Positions 11,516-22,689 of a DNA stretch of 64,000 nucleotides are shown here, piece after piece. The DNA lies in NCBI GenBank assembly GCA_951812925.1, contig OX638370.1, positions 94,936,897 to 95,000,896 on the forward strand, read 5' to 3'. The position numbers and the translations under genes were made by a program. The stretch is from Calliopum simillimum. Its lineage: Eukaryota > Arthropoda > Insecta > Diptera > Lauxaniidae. Every line of letters starts with the position of its first letter. Positions within the stretch are counted from its first letter, which is position 1. The notes below the pieces were generated by a model. The model was not told the origin of the DNA. It saw only the letters and a program-made list of their open reading frames with translations, and did no database searches.

Positions 11516-12819
11516 TAGGGTGTTTTTTTTAGAGGTATAGAACTTCGAATTGAAATAAAACACAAGAAAATCATTTTGATGTCCATCAATTTGGCTTTAT
11601 TGGAAGGATAATTTTATGCCATTATTGTTTAAATATGATTTCGGGCATGTGGCCGCCGCGGCTGGCTCGAATAAAGCCAATTCTACAGGTCCAATTTTCA
11701 ACCACTTTTTCGAGCATATGGGGCCGTATGTCGGCAATAACGCCACGCATGTTGGCTTCCAAGTCCCCTAACGTTTCTGGTTTGTTGGCGTAGACGAGCG
11801 ACTTCACATATCCCCAAAGAAAATAATCCAATGGTGTCAAATCACACGATCTTGGTGGCCAATTGACAGGTCCATTCCGCGAAATTATGCGCTCATCGAA
11901 TGTTTCCTTCAATAAATCGATTGTGACGTGCGCTGTGTGGCATGTAGCGCCGTCTTGTTGGAACCACAACTCATCCACATTCATGCCATCCAATTCGGGA
12001 ACAAAATAGTCGGTTATCATGGCTCTATACCGGTCTCCATTAACGGTAACTGACTCTCCAGCATTATTTCGGAAGAAGTATGGCCTAATGACTCCACCAG
12101 CCCATAGAGCACACCAAACAGTCAGTTTTTGTGGATATAATGGCGTCTCAAGGGTCTCATGTGGATTCTCTTCACTCCAAATGCGGCAATTTTGCTTGTC
12201 GACGTAGCCATTCAACCAAAAATGAGCTTCATCACTGAACAAAATTTTGCGATGAAAATCAGCATCGAGATCAATCTCATTTTCGGCCCATACACCAAAA
12301 TCACGACGCATTGCATGGTCTCGCGGCTTTAATTCTTGCACAAGCTGGATCTTGTAAGGTCGCAAGCCAAGATCTTTGCGCAAAATCTTCCATAAAGTTG
12401 ATGGACAAAGCTCCAATTGCTGTGCACGGTGGCGAATCGATTCATTCGGGTCCTCTTCAACATTTTGCTCTACAGCGGCAATTGTTTCTTCGGTGCGCAC
12501 TGTTCGACGTCTCTGCGGACGCGTATTATCACATAGAGTAAACGTAGTGCGAAAACGATCCATGGTTAACCGAATTAATTGCTCTGATGGACGATTATGT
12601 CGACCATAAAATGGACGGAGCTTGCGGTAAACTTCGCGAACTGAACCATTATTTTCGAAATAAACTTGCACGATTTGCAAGCGTTGTTCTTTTGTCAATC
12701 TGTTTATGATGAAATGGCAAACCAAATTGAACATAAATGACATTAGAGTTGCCAGATTTGACCACAAAATGCCAGTTTTATCTCTATTCGAAAAACAAAC
12801 TTCTAAAAAAAACACCCTT
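11516..12819 (-). mobile_element. DD41D mariner-like element, copy 1
   Basis: 1304 bp element with inverted ends GGGTGTTTTTTTTAGA and TA target duplications at 11514-11515 and 12820-12821. The left outermost base differs from copy 2 (T instead of A). It carries one long transposase frame without internal stops. The copy at 30215-31462 is nearly identical, so the family has been active recently in this genome. It lies inside the DD37E relic. Confidence 0.93.
11622..12707 (-). CDS. DD41D transposase, open frame but start codon ATA
   Basis: 361 residues after the start position without a stop. The N-terminal half is a paired-type helix-turn-helix DNA-binding region (begins NRLTKEQRLQIVQVYFENN; a second HTH is around SIRHRAQQLELCPSTLWKIL). 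The catalytic half has D at about 159 (ILFSDEAHFWLNGY), 252 (WFQQDGATCHTA) and 294 (CDLTPLDYFLWGY). The last two are separated by 41 residues, the spacing of the DD41D group first noted in tephritid flies (rosa elements); assignment to rosa itself is not tested. The expected ATG at 12707-12705 is ATA here, whereas copy 2 has ATG, so this copy probably cannot start normally. Upstream in-frame ATGs exist in the leader (12743, 12734). Confidence 0.9.
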   Translation of the reverse strand: MNRLTKEQRLQIVQVYFENNGSVREVYRKLRPFYGRHNRPSEQLIRLTMDRFRTTFTLCDNTRPQRRRTVRTEETIAAVEQNVEEDPNESIRHRAQQLELCPSTLWKILRKDLGLRPYKIQLVQELKPRDHAMRRDFGVWAENEIDLDADFHRKILFSDEAHFWLNGYVDKQNCRIWSEENPHETLETPLYPQKLTVWCALWAGGVIRPYFFRNNAGESVTVNGDRYRAMITDYFVPELDGMNVDELWFQQDGATCHTAHVTIDLLKETFDERIISRNGPVNWPPRSCDLTPLDYFLWGYVKSLVYANKPETLGDLEANMRGVIADIRPHMLEKVVENWTCRIGFIRASRGGHMPEIIFKQ

Positions 12820-12821
12820 TA

Positions 12822-13560
12822 TTTGATAACTTTCTAGCTGCTGAACAACACTTTTCTCGAAAATTTTTAGCATCCCTTTTTTTTTTTTTTTTTTTTTGCC
12901 TTTGTCTCCCTCCTTTTTTTTTATCAAAGTCCAGTCCAGATCTTTCAATTGGCCTGAGTTCTGGACAGTTTTTAGGATTTGCTTCACGAGGCACCAAGAT
13001 CATATTATTTGTTGATTCCTCCTCCAAATCTATTTTACTATAATGACAAGATGCTAAGTCTAGCCAAAGTGGAAACTTCGTGCTCTTGTAGGAAAGACTT
13101 ATGTCCTTTTTTCAAGCATTCTTCAATATAGCATTAGGAGTTTACTGTTCCAGTGGTTACAAAAGAATTGCTTCTTTTGCCACAACTGCAGATTGCTTAC
13201 CAAACCAAGAACTTACTAGGAAATTTTGACTGCTTTTGAGACTTAAAATTTTTGTTCATATTTTTCACGAGCCTGTAGTGTAAATCTTTTGGCCCAGAAG
13301 CTGCGTCAAATCAGCTAAAACATACGTTTTGCCTTCAATGATGTAGCATTAAAATTTTTGGAAAAAAATAATTTTTAATTTTATGGCGCACTGTTTTGCT
13401 TTCGTGTTCTTCATAGCATTTCTGTCCGAAACTTTTTGTACCTTAGATGTCTTCAAACTAATCTGCTTTTTGGCTTTGCGAACTAAAAATTCGGAACACT
13501 CTAAGCCTTTTGTGCCAGTTTTCCGCATGAAATGTTGGGGTTCTTCTTAAAATTGTGACG
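12822..13560 (-). pseudogene. DD37E transposase relic (main part)
   Basis: Read on the minus strand in shifting frames: HRHNFKKNPNISCGKLAQKA, VRKAKKQISLKTSKVQKV, GKTYVLADLTQLLGQKIYTT, EECLKKG, DLASCHYSK, ILVPREANPKNCPELRPIE, then RDAKNFREKCCSAARKLSN. The second Asp (DLASCHYS) and the terminal Glu (NCPELRPIE) are separated by 37 residues, the spacing of the DD37E (ITmD37E-like) group known from insects. The first catalytic Asp region has decayed to YIIEGKTY. A poly-A/Lys run near 12880-12897 has expanded. Many stops and frameshifts: an old, dead copy. Confidence 0.75.
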
Positions 13561-13732
13561 ATGTTCTTCTTTTTGTTTTGGTGAAATTTTTGTTACTGAC
13601 TTTCGATCTTCTACCTCGTAAACATGACTGACTAGGGACAAAATTTGAAAACCATAGTTTTGGTACATTCATTTCAAAAACAAATTATTGGATAAAATGC
13701 ATCGGACAATTTTATCGATCGCAGTCCATGAG

Positions 13733-13932
13733 AGAAGAAAATATATGGGTTATTAAATACACGAGTTAACTTTCTTTTTCATTGCCAAAAAGTAATATTG
13801 CCGATGTACTTATTTTCTTAAAAGAAATGTATAAGAATATAAACTTATAATAAAGAGTGATCCAATGTTAGGTGTGGTGTTTTGTAATCAATTAAAATCT
13901 TCATTATCGAGTGAAAATATAGGATTTTAGTT
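13733..13932. other. unassigned spacer between two transposon relics
   Basis: AT-rich. May contain the degraded 5' end of the relic that follows. Confidence 0.3.
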
Positions 13933-14595
13933 ATGGATCGCTTCACGAAAGAACATTTTCGCATTTTCGATCTTAAATTCCAAGTCAATTCCAAAAAACG
14001 ACGAAGCTCATTTCTATCTCGGTTCCTATCTTAACAAGCAAAACTGCCATATCTGGCTCGAAAAATCCTCAAGTGTTCGTGGAGAAGCCAATGCATCCAC
14101 CGCTAGTCAATGTTTGGTGCGGTTTGTGGTTCGAAGGCATCAGCGGACTGTTATTTTTTTTCCAAAGATGAGACCGGAAATGTAAACTCTGAGCGGTACC
14201 ACACTATGTTGGAGGACTATTTTGTGCCTGAGGTTGAAACTCAGGATCTGGATGAAAAGTGGTTTCCATAGGATTGCGCTACACCACACACAACTCGCCT
14301 CAATTTGTGTTTCAAATTCCCAAACCATGTAGTTTCTCGTTGCGATGATGTGAATTGGCCGCCAAAATCATGCGATTTAATGCCGTTAGACTTTTTTCTG
14401 TAGAATAACACGAAGGATCAAGTCTATGTGAATGATCCAAAGACGATTCCAGACTTGAAAAGCAATATAACATCGGTGATTCGGCCCATTCCGGATACCA
14501 TACTGCAAAATGTCATTGAAATTATGGCCGAAAGACTGATTTATCTACGGAATAGTCGCAGTGAACATAGCCGCAAAATAATTTTCAACACATAA
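13933..14595 (+). pseudogene. diverged DD41D-type transposase relic
   Basis: Plus-strand relic starting MDRFTKEHFRIFDLKFQVNS, similar to the start of the DD41D transposase at 12707. It then jumps, by an internal deletion, to DEAHFYLGSYLNKQNCHIW and continues NSERYHTMLEDYFVPE, a broken second Asp motif (DCATPHTTRL after a TAG) and VNWPPKSCDLMPLDFFL, ending RKIIFNT and TAA. Several frameshifts and two or more stops. It belongs to the same broad group as the copies at 11.5 and 30.2 kb but is much more diverged, so it is an older lineage. Inverted ends were not found. Confidence 0.85.
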
Positions 14596-16904
14596 TCTTA
14601 TTGTGTGACCTTTCGATCGAAATAAAATATTTGGAAAGTTTCAAATCCGTTTTTATTACTTTTATAGTTATTATTCAGTTTTAATCATTTCTCGTCTTTG
14701 GTGACCCCTAATAAAAATTTTCTGAGAATATTTTTTTTGAAATAACAGGTTAAGATGTTCTTAAAAACTGTTCCTTGCTTAATATAACCTTTTATTTTTA
14801 AAAACTCCTGTTCAAATAAAAATCCATAAGCAAAAACATGAGACTTCAAAATTTTCAAGAAATATTTTCTATAAAAATTTCACTTATTTTCAACGTAAGG
14901 TGTAGTAAAATTTAAGAAAAGTTATGATTCAAGAGTTAACTTTATGCAAAATGCAGTGACTTTTTTAGGATAATACAAAATTCTTTAACCATTTAAATTT
15001 GTCCCCATTGTTGGCACAGTCGTCTCCAAAGACAATTTAACTGCTAAAGTAGCAACGCTAAATTTGCTGAGACTTCTGAATTGCACAACATGGAGTACAA
15101 CTTCTATTTAAGTGGTACAACAATAGAAACCATAATAATTTTAGTTGAAGCAAAAAAGAAAACCTGGAGTAGCACTAGGCAACCGCGCACTTAAAACAAA
15201 TGTCTGATGTTTATTTGAATGTTTTTTTTTCTCTAAAATTCTTTTCTACATACTGCCTGCCACTGCTTATGCGACCCTAAAATTTTTCGCTACCACATGG
15301 CTACCTTATCTGTATACCAAGTCAGACTGCACCAGTTTCTAAAATAGGATAACACAACACAACGCAGCATAGCGAAACAAAAGGACACCTTAACAACAGC
15401 GACTCCACCGTTGAATTTATTTATTTCATTCTTTAAACAGCAGCTACAACAACAATTTTAGTTTAAGAGATATACACGGCGAAGGCAGCATAGAAAAGAA
15501 AATGATTTTGTTTATTTTATTTTCTTTTCTTTTCTTTTGTTTTTTGTTTTCGTTTTGCCTCTTTAAACAAAGCATAGCGAACGATAAAGGTGCTGCACAG
15601 TTGATGTGGCAAAGAGCCTAAGGCAAAATGCTTTCAGTTTCAGCGCCAAAACAGCGGTAACAGGCTGTTTCCTCCAAGACGGCGCAAAGGTGAACTAACA
15701 TCCGGAGATATGGTGAAAGAAACTCACATAAGATAAATTGTAAGGAAATACGCACAATTTAAGGGGGGAAATTTCTAATGAAACCAGTGAGAGCATTTAT
15801 TTGCGATGAATTGAAAAATTTCTGGAAAAAAGGTACTGTAAATAGTTTAATCGAATGATTAGTTATGTTTGTTTTCTTAGGCAGGTCATTTTTTACCCAA
15901 ATGTTCTCAAATGTAGCACGAAAAATATAAATCGAAAAATTAAAAATTTCCATTCTCTCAGATCTTAAAATTTCGATAGACTTTCATGAAATCTTTGCAT
16001 AATCGTCAAAAACATCACCACATTTTTCTTAAAAGTTCTAACGAATCAATCATTTTGGGACCAAATTATTTTTCTAGTCTTAGCATCTTTACCTAAAAAG
16101 AAAATTGCACTTTTTCACAAAAATCGTCTCGTTATTCCCAAAAGATCGATGGCTCTGGGGCTTCTTGGAAAGTTATTTCCGCAGGTGCTTATTCGGGAAA
16201 GCTTAGTACCCAATTTGAAATTTTTGTGTATTGTGACACAGACTATTGCTACTCCACAAGAAAAATCTTTATGGAACTACGAATTGTATGAGCACTAAAC
16301 TAATATTTATGTAGTTAGGCGTGTCAATGGTCAATGACTACGATGGCTAAAGCATTTCAAGCGCATGGACGAAGAAGCACCAGTTGATTTAGTCTTTAGA
16401 TGCTATATAAACCACAAATTAAAGTCTGGCAAAAGGCTTAGAAGCTCCAAGTTGTAAATTATTTGAACGCTTGAAACATCGTAGAAGCGATCGAGGGAAC
16501 AATAAAAATGTCTATGGTAAAAAAATTGGAAAAAACTGAAGAAACTAGCCAGATAGCAATGGCGATGGAGCACTTTTGTAAAGGTACTATGCTCCGTGAA
16601 GGAGTAAAATATACAAAATGACTTTTAACCAACTAACAACTTCTAAATCAACTAACAAAGATGCCTTCGCTACCCTTCTAAAATTGGTTATTGGGGGACT
16701 AGCTGTACTCTTTAAGAGCAACACTTAGTGATGAATTTCTAAGCTTGCTTTATATCGTCTTTTACATTTATATGTTGCGAATCATAACGTAAGTGAAAAT
16801 AAATTCTCTTTTTTGCGTAGCACTTGTAGAAAAAGTGTTAAAAGGTATGATGACATAGCAAAGAAAATAACTTTTTAAGTAGGTAATATTTATTTTGTTG
16901 GTTT
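14596..16904. other. unassigned AT-rich DNA
   Basis: Includes a TTTTCTTTTCTTTTCTTTTG microsatellite near 15523-15540 and CAACAGCGACTCC-type stretches near 15395. Scattered short frames show no family resemblance. No gene called. Confidence 0.4.
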
Positions 16905-18400
16905 TAGTTCTCATGGGTGATTCTCCAAAATATGTACCACTGAATGTCCCGGGCCCCAAAATTATGTTTTAATTTAAAATTTGATATTTTAACTATTTAG
17001 CATACATAGATACTTAACCAGAGCTTCTATACGAATTGCTTACAAAAAAAAAAAAAAAAAATCAATATTTTACTATGAAATTATGACATTAAGTGTTAAA
17101 ACTCATTCTCCGTCCTGTCCCTAACCTTTTCTAAGTGCCCGTTTGCCCGTTTCGCATTTTGCGTTATTTTTTAACAAATAAATTGTTTGAAACATATAGG
17201 TACAGTTTTTTTTTGTGTTATCTCTTCGAAAATTTTTTTTATATAGAAATGTTATACATAGTAGTTGGTCCCTCATTTTAGACTCTCTCCCCTAAGTTTA
17301 TCTTATTATAACTGTACATTTTTTAAATATTGTGTAAATAGAGAGGTGAAAGTGGAGAGAAAGAGCAGATTCAGTGTGTTTTCAGCTCAGTTAGTTTTGG
17401 TTTTTCAATGTGTTTTTTTTTTTAAAAAAGTTTATAAAATTTGTATGCATCATTCTCCGCGTAAGTTTTTTTATATAACTAAACATATTATTTTATCTTT
17501 ATATAAATAAATCAATACACAATTAGAGGAGCTTCCACCAGTTTTGAACTTTTTACAAAAAATGCTATTTTTGTTGTGATATTGCTGTTTTTGAAACATT
17601 TCGTCATTCTCCATTTAATCACTCTCCGTCGATTTTTGCAAGATTTCATTACTCTTCGGTTTAGTAACCCTCCACCTGGGTTTTTTTTTTTGTTTGTTAG
17701 TTTTGCATACACTTAAATAAACTTTTTAAGAATCCAACATAAATTTTTAGGGTTGCCACCTGGTTATTTTCGAAATTTTTATATTATTCTTACTTTTTTC
17801 GACTAAATTGAAATTTTTGGTTTCAGAAACGCTCAAATATACATTTTTTTTTTTGTTAGTTTTGCTTAAAGCGTTTATTTAAAAAAGTAATTAAAAATCA
17901 CTCATAAAACAATTGAATAAACTTTTTTCAAATTCATCACAGATTTTTAGGATTGCCACCTGGTTATTTTCAAAAATCTTATTTAACTCTTATGTTTTTT
18001 CAGTAAATTGATAAACTTTTCTGAAATTGCACAAAAATTTTCGGTGTTGCCAACCGGTTTTATTTTGTTTAGTTAAACAAAATTTTGGTTCGATGAGTTT
18101 CTAACGATTTAAGAGTCGATAAATTTTTAACGACTTAAACTATTACTTATTAGTGTGTGATTACAATGGCGAACGTAAAAAAAAGTAAGATTTAATTTAA
18201 ATTTAAAAAAAAAATTGTTAAATTTTTTTAAACATATTGCTCAAGAGAAATTTTAAAAAAAAACATATGGCAACCCTGAAAGCTTATATTCTTTTCTTAA
18301 AAATGTTTCATACGTTCAAGTTATACAAAAAGGTGGGGACGAAAAAATACATGTTTTAGTAGATTTTTCGGAGATTTACCCTTATATTATAAAAAACATA
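16905..18400 (+). repeat. dispersed repeat X, copy B
   Basis: Same family as 22690-24320 but in opposite orientation. Landmarks from left to right: GGACATTCAGTGG equivalent near 16935, ACTCATTCTCCGTCC at 17100, TGGTCCCTCATTTTAGAC at 17265, CATTCTCC words at 17450-17640, AACCCTCCACCTGG at 17665, then two degenerate units around GGGTTGCCACCTGGTTATTT (17750 and 17950), and the block ending TTACTTATTAGTGTG at 18150. The last block is the uninterrupted version of the site that holds a palindromic MITE in copy C. Confidence 0.75.
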
Positions 18401-19140
18401 TAACAAAATTTAGCTCCTCATTGTATCAGATTAAGATCACTGGGGCTAAGTAGTTTTACAACATGAAATCAAAACACTGATTTACTTACTTTTTTCTGAT
18501 ATTCCTTTTATGGATCTAGCAACTTTTCTGGGGCAATCAACATTAAACTAATGATCTCTACAAAATTCTAGTAATCAAATCCCAGAAGAAACACCCAGCA
18601 GAAACTTTTAAATGTTAAATCTTGCACCATAATAATACCATAGCAATTATATCATTCTATACATAATAATACTGTGAGTTGCATAAAATTCGTGCATTAT
18701 GCGCAACAAAATATAACAATTTTATTTTAAACACACCATCTCTTAGTGCAATACATACATGACCATAGTGTCTTCATTTTATTTGTGCTATAGAGAAAAA
18801 AAATACAAAAATTATAGCACAGCAGCAGATAGCAATCAACATGTAAATCGAGTGATAATCAACAAAAGCATTTGTTTTACTATTGCGAATATGTAACAAA
18901 TGTTGCAAGTAATTGAAACTAGTTGCTGTAATTTTAGCACAACAACACCCCTTCTGCAAACACTCCACTCCCCTCTTTAGCTGAATGCTGCACTGAACGT
19001 TGTATGACCTGGGCACCGCAATATGGCGCTCATTTGTATATTTAATTACGTACGTGCACGATCACGCATTTAGATCGCGTTAAAATGCATATTTTGCTAA
19101 GAGTGTAAAGCTGAATGTTGCTCATAAATTGTTGCTCATC
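18401..19140. other. unassigned AT-rich DNA
   Basis: No recognised gene. The minus-strand frame at 18774-19016 is not similar to anything I know. Confidence 0.35.
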
Positions 19141-19320
19141 TGCTGTGGTTGTTGTTGTTGTTGTTGCTGCAAGCAATATTTACCCTGACCGCAAGCACTA
19201 TGTTTTTACTGCCCATCCACAAAAATGTTGCAGATAAAATTGCAAATAAAATGCAGCGTCTACTGCTGCTGTTACTGTTGCTGTTGCTACTACTCCTGGC
19301 TGCTGCTGTTGTAGATCGTG
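19141..19320. repeat. GTT/CTG trinucleotide-rich tracts
   Basis: (GTT)n near 19148-19165 and mixed CTG/GTT near 19262-19312, giving a poly-Leu translation. This is low-complexity DNA, common in fly introns and intergenic regions. The poly-Leu frame has no other support as a gene. Confidence 0.75.
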
Positions 19321-19759
19321 AACGTGATCAGTTTAGAATTTTGTTTATTTTTACTTTCAGTCTTTTTGTTTTATTGCCCGCAGTCCAGAAAATGGTGGAG
19401 CTGATGGCTTGTAATGTGCGGTGCACAAGTCGTATGTGGTGCATTTGATGTGTCGTGATAAGCAAAGCGTTACGATTTTCCTTTGTGGCTGTAATTTGTT
19501 GATCATGCAGATGTGATCATCAGCTTTGTGGAGAGTTGACCGCATAAAGTTTTGTGAAGCATGTAAGTGTTTTAGAATAAACATGTGGGATATGCAGTGC
19601 TGCCATCTGTAGTGGATTGTTGTGAGTTAATGGGGACTTGAATATAAAGAAGCATAAACCAAATTCTGATGTCTAGTGTGATGGCTGAGAAATGATTCCT
19701 ACCAGTTCTTATAAAGAGTAAAACTCGTACAGCTTAGAACACGTGAAAGAAGTGAAACT

Positions 19760-19900
19760 TATGTTTAAAAAGTGGGCGTGGCATATTTTTGACTACGCCC
19801 ACTTTTCGCTCGGTGTATTTTATTCACGTTCGGCACATACCTTCCAAATTTAATCAAAATAGCTTGCATAGCTTGTGAGATATAACGGGAAGTAACAAAA
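19760..19900 (+). repeat. fragment related to the GGGCGTGG tandem repeat W
   Basis: Contains AAAGTGGGCGTGGCATATTT, CGCCCACTTTTCG and the ACCTTCCAAATTTAATCAAA segment. These are the same motifs, in the same order, as the units at 21540-22660. It runs straight into the minisatellite at 19905. Confidence 0.65.
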
Positions 19901-19904
19901 AGTG

Positions 19905-20195
19905 TCACCGAAAAAGTGACGAAAATTTTGTCGTCAAACGAAATGTTAAAAATGTGTCGCCAAAAAGTCCAAAATGTTGCGGAGAAAAAGTGTCGAAAAA
20001 TGTGTCGCCAAAAAAGTGTCAAAAAATTTGAAAAATGTGTCGCCGAAAAAGCAAAAATATTGAGGAGAAAAAGTGTCAAAAAATGTGTCGCCAAAAAAGT
20101 GTCGAAAAATTTTAAAAATGTGTCGCCATAAAGTGTCGCCGAAAAATGGGCCGAAAAACATGTCGCCAAGAAGTGACGAAAAATGTCCCGCAGCC
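19905..20195. repeat. minisatellite of GTGTCGCCAAAAAAGTGTCG words
   Basis: About 290 bp of degenerate tandem copies combining GTGTCGCC, AAAAAGTGTC and GAAAAATTTT/AAAAATG, with an imperfect unit of roughly 35-55 bp. The open frames on both strands here are produced by the repeat and are not genes. Confidence 0.85.
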
Positions 20196-21485
20196 TTGTA
20201 GAGGTGACAAGCAGTAGGGCAGACATTATTTTATGCAAAGTAAGAGAAAGGAGACAATGCTGACAGTTGGTACAGATAGTAACGGCAGCTCCAGGCAGCA
20301 CAAACGATAAAGACATTTTAAATAGTGAATAGCTTACTCCTATCCTACCCATCATAAGTTTCTTCATGTTAAAGATAGAAAGAGAAGAGAAAGTAAATTA
20401 AATAAAAATACTACATACATCACTGACAATACAGACAATTAAGACAATGCAAGAAAAATATTCGATAAGGACAAAACAGACATGACAAATAAAAGCATAT
20501 TGACAGTAAAAACTATGCATATGATAAAGAAAGAATGGAACTTGCTAAGTGTACTTCCCATTGTCGTCACAAAAAGAAATCATCTGGCAACACTGTCAAC
20601 AAAATTTATACAAAATGAGCTGAGGGAACACATTCAAATCTTTGTAATTGAGTGACAGCCATACTAAATTTTATTTTATATTCCCCTACCCTTAATTAGT
20701 TGCACGTCGTCAATGTCTTCCGTGGAAAATTTGCACAGCATGGAATTGCATTTAGCATATGAGCAGCAAATGCAGAAATACTGGATGCGCTGATTTTTTT
20801 ATTAGCGTTGTTTATGGATTATTGCTTGAAGGGCGGTATTGCTGTTGTTGTTATTATTAACTCCTTGATTATAAGGGAGCAAGATATCGTAATTTTAAAA
20901 ATTAACATATTACAAATTGACTTTATAAACTATTGTTCGTGTGAAGAAAATGTGACCAATCGCCTAGTGGGAACGTAAAATTGATATAAAAAGTTCTAAG
21001 AAAAATTTTCCAGTACGCCATGGGTCTAAAATCAATATAGGGTCCCCAATTTTTAAAATGAAGACTATTCTACGAAATATTTATTTTAAAAGAATAATTT
21101 TTATCTTATAAATAAAACCACATATCACATTGGCTTTGTCAGCTTTCTGAACCTCTTCTTATCATTTGTTGAAGGGTCGACGAAAATGGTGGAATACTAA
21201 CATCTCTTTTTTAATTGGAATCGCTTTATTTTAAGTTTCGCTTAAACAATAGTGCCTGGAGACCGATCCCTGCTCGGTCAACAATCTGATCTTATTATTT
21301 TAGTCGATGTTTTTATTTATAGCTATTTTTTGTAATGAAATTCGTACCTATTCACCTCCAATGCTTTCAAAATGATAAATTAACCGATGAGAAAAATAAT
21401 AAGAAAAAACTCGGAAAATATCGAATGGTATAGAAAAATATCAAGAACTTCAAATTTTTTAAGAGAAATAGAATGACCTAAAATA
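20196..21485. other. unassigned AT-rich DNA
   Basis: No gene or repeat partner recognised. Confidence 0.35.
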
Positions 21486-22665
21486 AATAAATGGGATATG
21501 CCACGCACCCAAAATATTTCGTCTCTTGTATGGGGGCTGAAATATCTTATCATCATGCCTCGGAAAGTTTATTATTGAACAAAGCTCACTTTTCGTTATG
21601 CTTTAGATACTCGTGATCCAGATCCGCATACCAAATTTCATTAAAACATGTTGTACCATTTGTATGGGAGGTTCCACGCGCACCGGCGATATTTTGCCCA
21701 CTTTCAGGTCGTAGGTGCCTAATAAAAAGAAGATTCCCTGCAGTTAAATGCAGAAAGATTGCTTTAGTAGCTTTCTTTTCATAGCGTATATTTTTGTGGG
21801 CGGTGCCACGCCCTCCAACGAGTTTGCTAATATAACAGCACATCACATATCGATACTTGTTTTCTTTTAAATTTTCATTAAAATTGCTGAAGTCGTTTTC
21901 GAGTAATATTGAATCAAAATATTCAGTGGTTTAAAAAGGGGCGTGGCAATTCTTCGATACCACCCACTTTTCGGTTCTTACAAGGCATTGATAAGCAGTA
22001 TCTTCATACCAAATTTCATTAAAATATCTTGTAGCATTTGCGAGAAATAGCATTTAACGCATTTTGCTTGTATGGGAGGTTCCACGCGCAATGGCGATAT
22101 TTCGACCACTTTCAAGTCTGAGATGCCTTTTAGCAATTACGCAACTCACAGTTAATTTCAGAATGTTTGCTTTATTAGTTTTCTTTTTATACCGTTTTAT
22201 ATTTTTTGGGCGGTGCCACGCCCTTCAACGAGTTTTTCCAATATAACGGCGTATCATATATTAATCCCTGATTGCAGAGGTAACATCTCCTAAAATTTCA
22301 TTAAAATTGTTGGAGTATTATTGAATCAAAATTTTCAAGGGCTGAAAAGTGGGCGTAGCACTTCTTCGATCCCGCCCACTTTTTGTCCGTTACAAGGCAT
22401 TATTAATCCGTACCCGCTCACCAAACTTCATCCAAATACCTTGTATGGTTTGCGAGTTATGACTAAAACAATTTTAAAATTTAAGGCTGTGCCACGCCCT
22501 CTAGTGAGCATTTATAAAGTTCAAGCCTAGCTTATTCTTCATTGTTTGCTAATATTTAATACTATTTCAAGTTTCATTGAAATCGCTGCAGCCGTTTTCG
22601 AGAAAAATATTGGCACAGAAATAAATACAAAAAAACAAACAAACAAACATACAATTTTAGCACGT
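21486..22665. repeat. dispersed repeat W with ~400 bp tandem units
   Basis: Three degenerate units, each containing CCCACTTTT-CG, TACAAGGCATT or equivalent, ACCAAATTTCATTAAAA, GTATGGGAGGTTCCACGCGC (21670 and 22070), GGCGGTGCCACGCCCT (21800 and 22210) and TGAATCAAAAT-TTCA (21910 and 22322). CCCACTTTT at 21963 and 22374 gives a period of about 411 bp. The array ends TTCATTGAAATCGCTGCAGC-CGTTTTCGAG and an (ACAA)n tail, a kind of ending common on fly repeats. No transposase or RT is seen. A short related piece lies at 19760. Confidence 0.7.
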
Positions 22666-22689
22666 ATAAGAAGAGGGATATTGAAAAAG

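Larger units (their letters stand above)
11330..13732 (-). mobile_element. decayed DD37E Tc1/mariner-type element, split by a younger insertion
   Basis: Matching inverted ends are visible: GGACTGCGATCAATAAAATT at about 11330 and the reverse complement of GGACTGCGATCGATAAAATT ending at about 13730. Between them a heavily mutated minus-strand transposase can be followed in pieces from about 13560 down to about 11450. The DD41D element at 11516-12819 is inserted near the C-terminal end of that frame: the coding trace ends ARKLSN at 12822 and resumes with SIKSLIEGVPEK at about 11513-11475. Target duplications at the outer ends are no longer clear. Confidence 0.75.

Noticed and set aside
12019..12609. 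Plus-strand frames opposite the DD41D transposase (copies also at 30961-31253)
   Set aside because: They are antisense shadows of a clear transposase frame and are present in both copies only because the elements are near-identical.
13860..14660. Terminal inverted repeats for the diverged DD41D relic
   Set aside because: The candidate strings near 13858 and 14700 do not match each other in inverted orientation, so no element boundary is claimed.
19149..19448. Poly-leucine open frame resembling a signal peptide or membrane protein
   Set aside because: The leucines come from CTG/GTT trinucleotide tracts, and the rest has no recognised domain.
19765..20367. 200-codon minus-strand open frame, one of the longest in the window
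   Set aside because: It is the translation of the GTGTCGCCAAAAAA minisatellite and of the adjoining W fragment, with repeated FFGDTF-like words.
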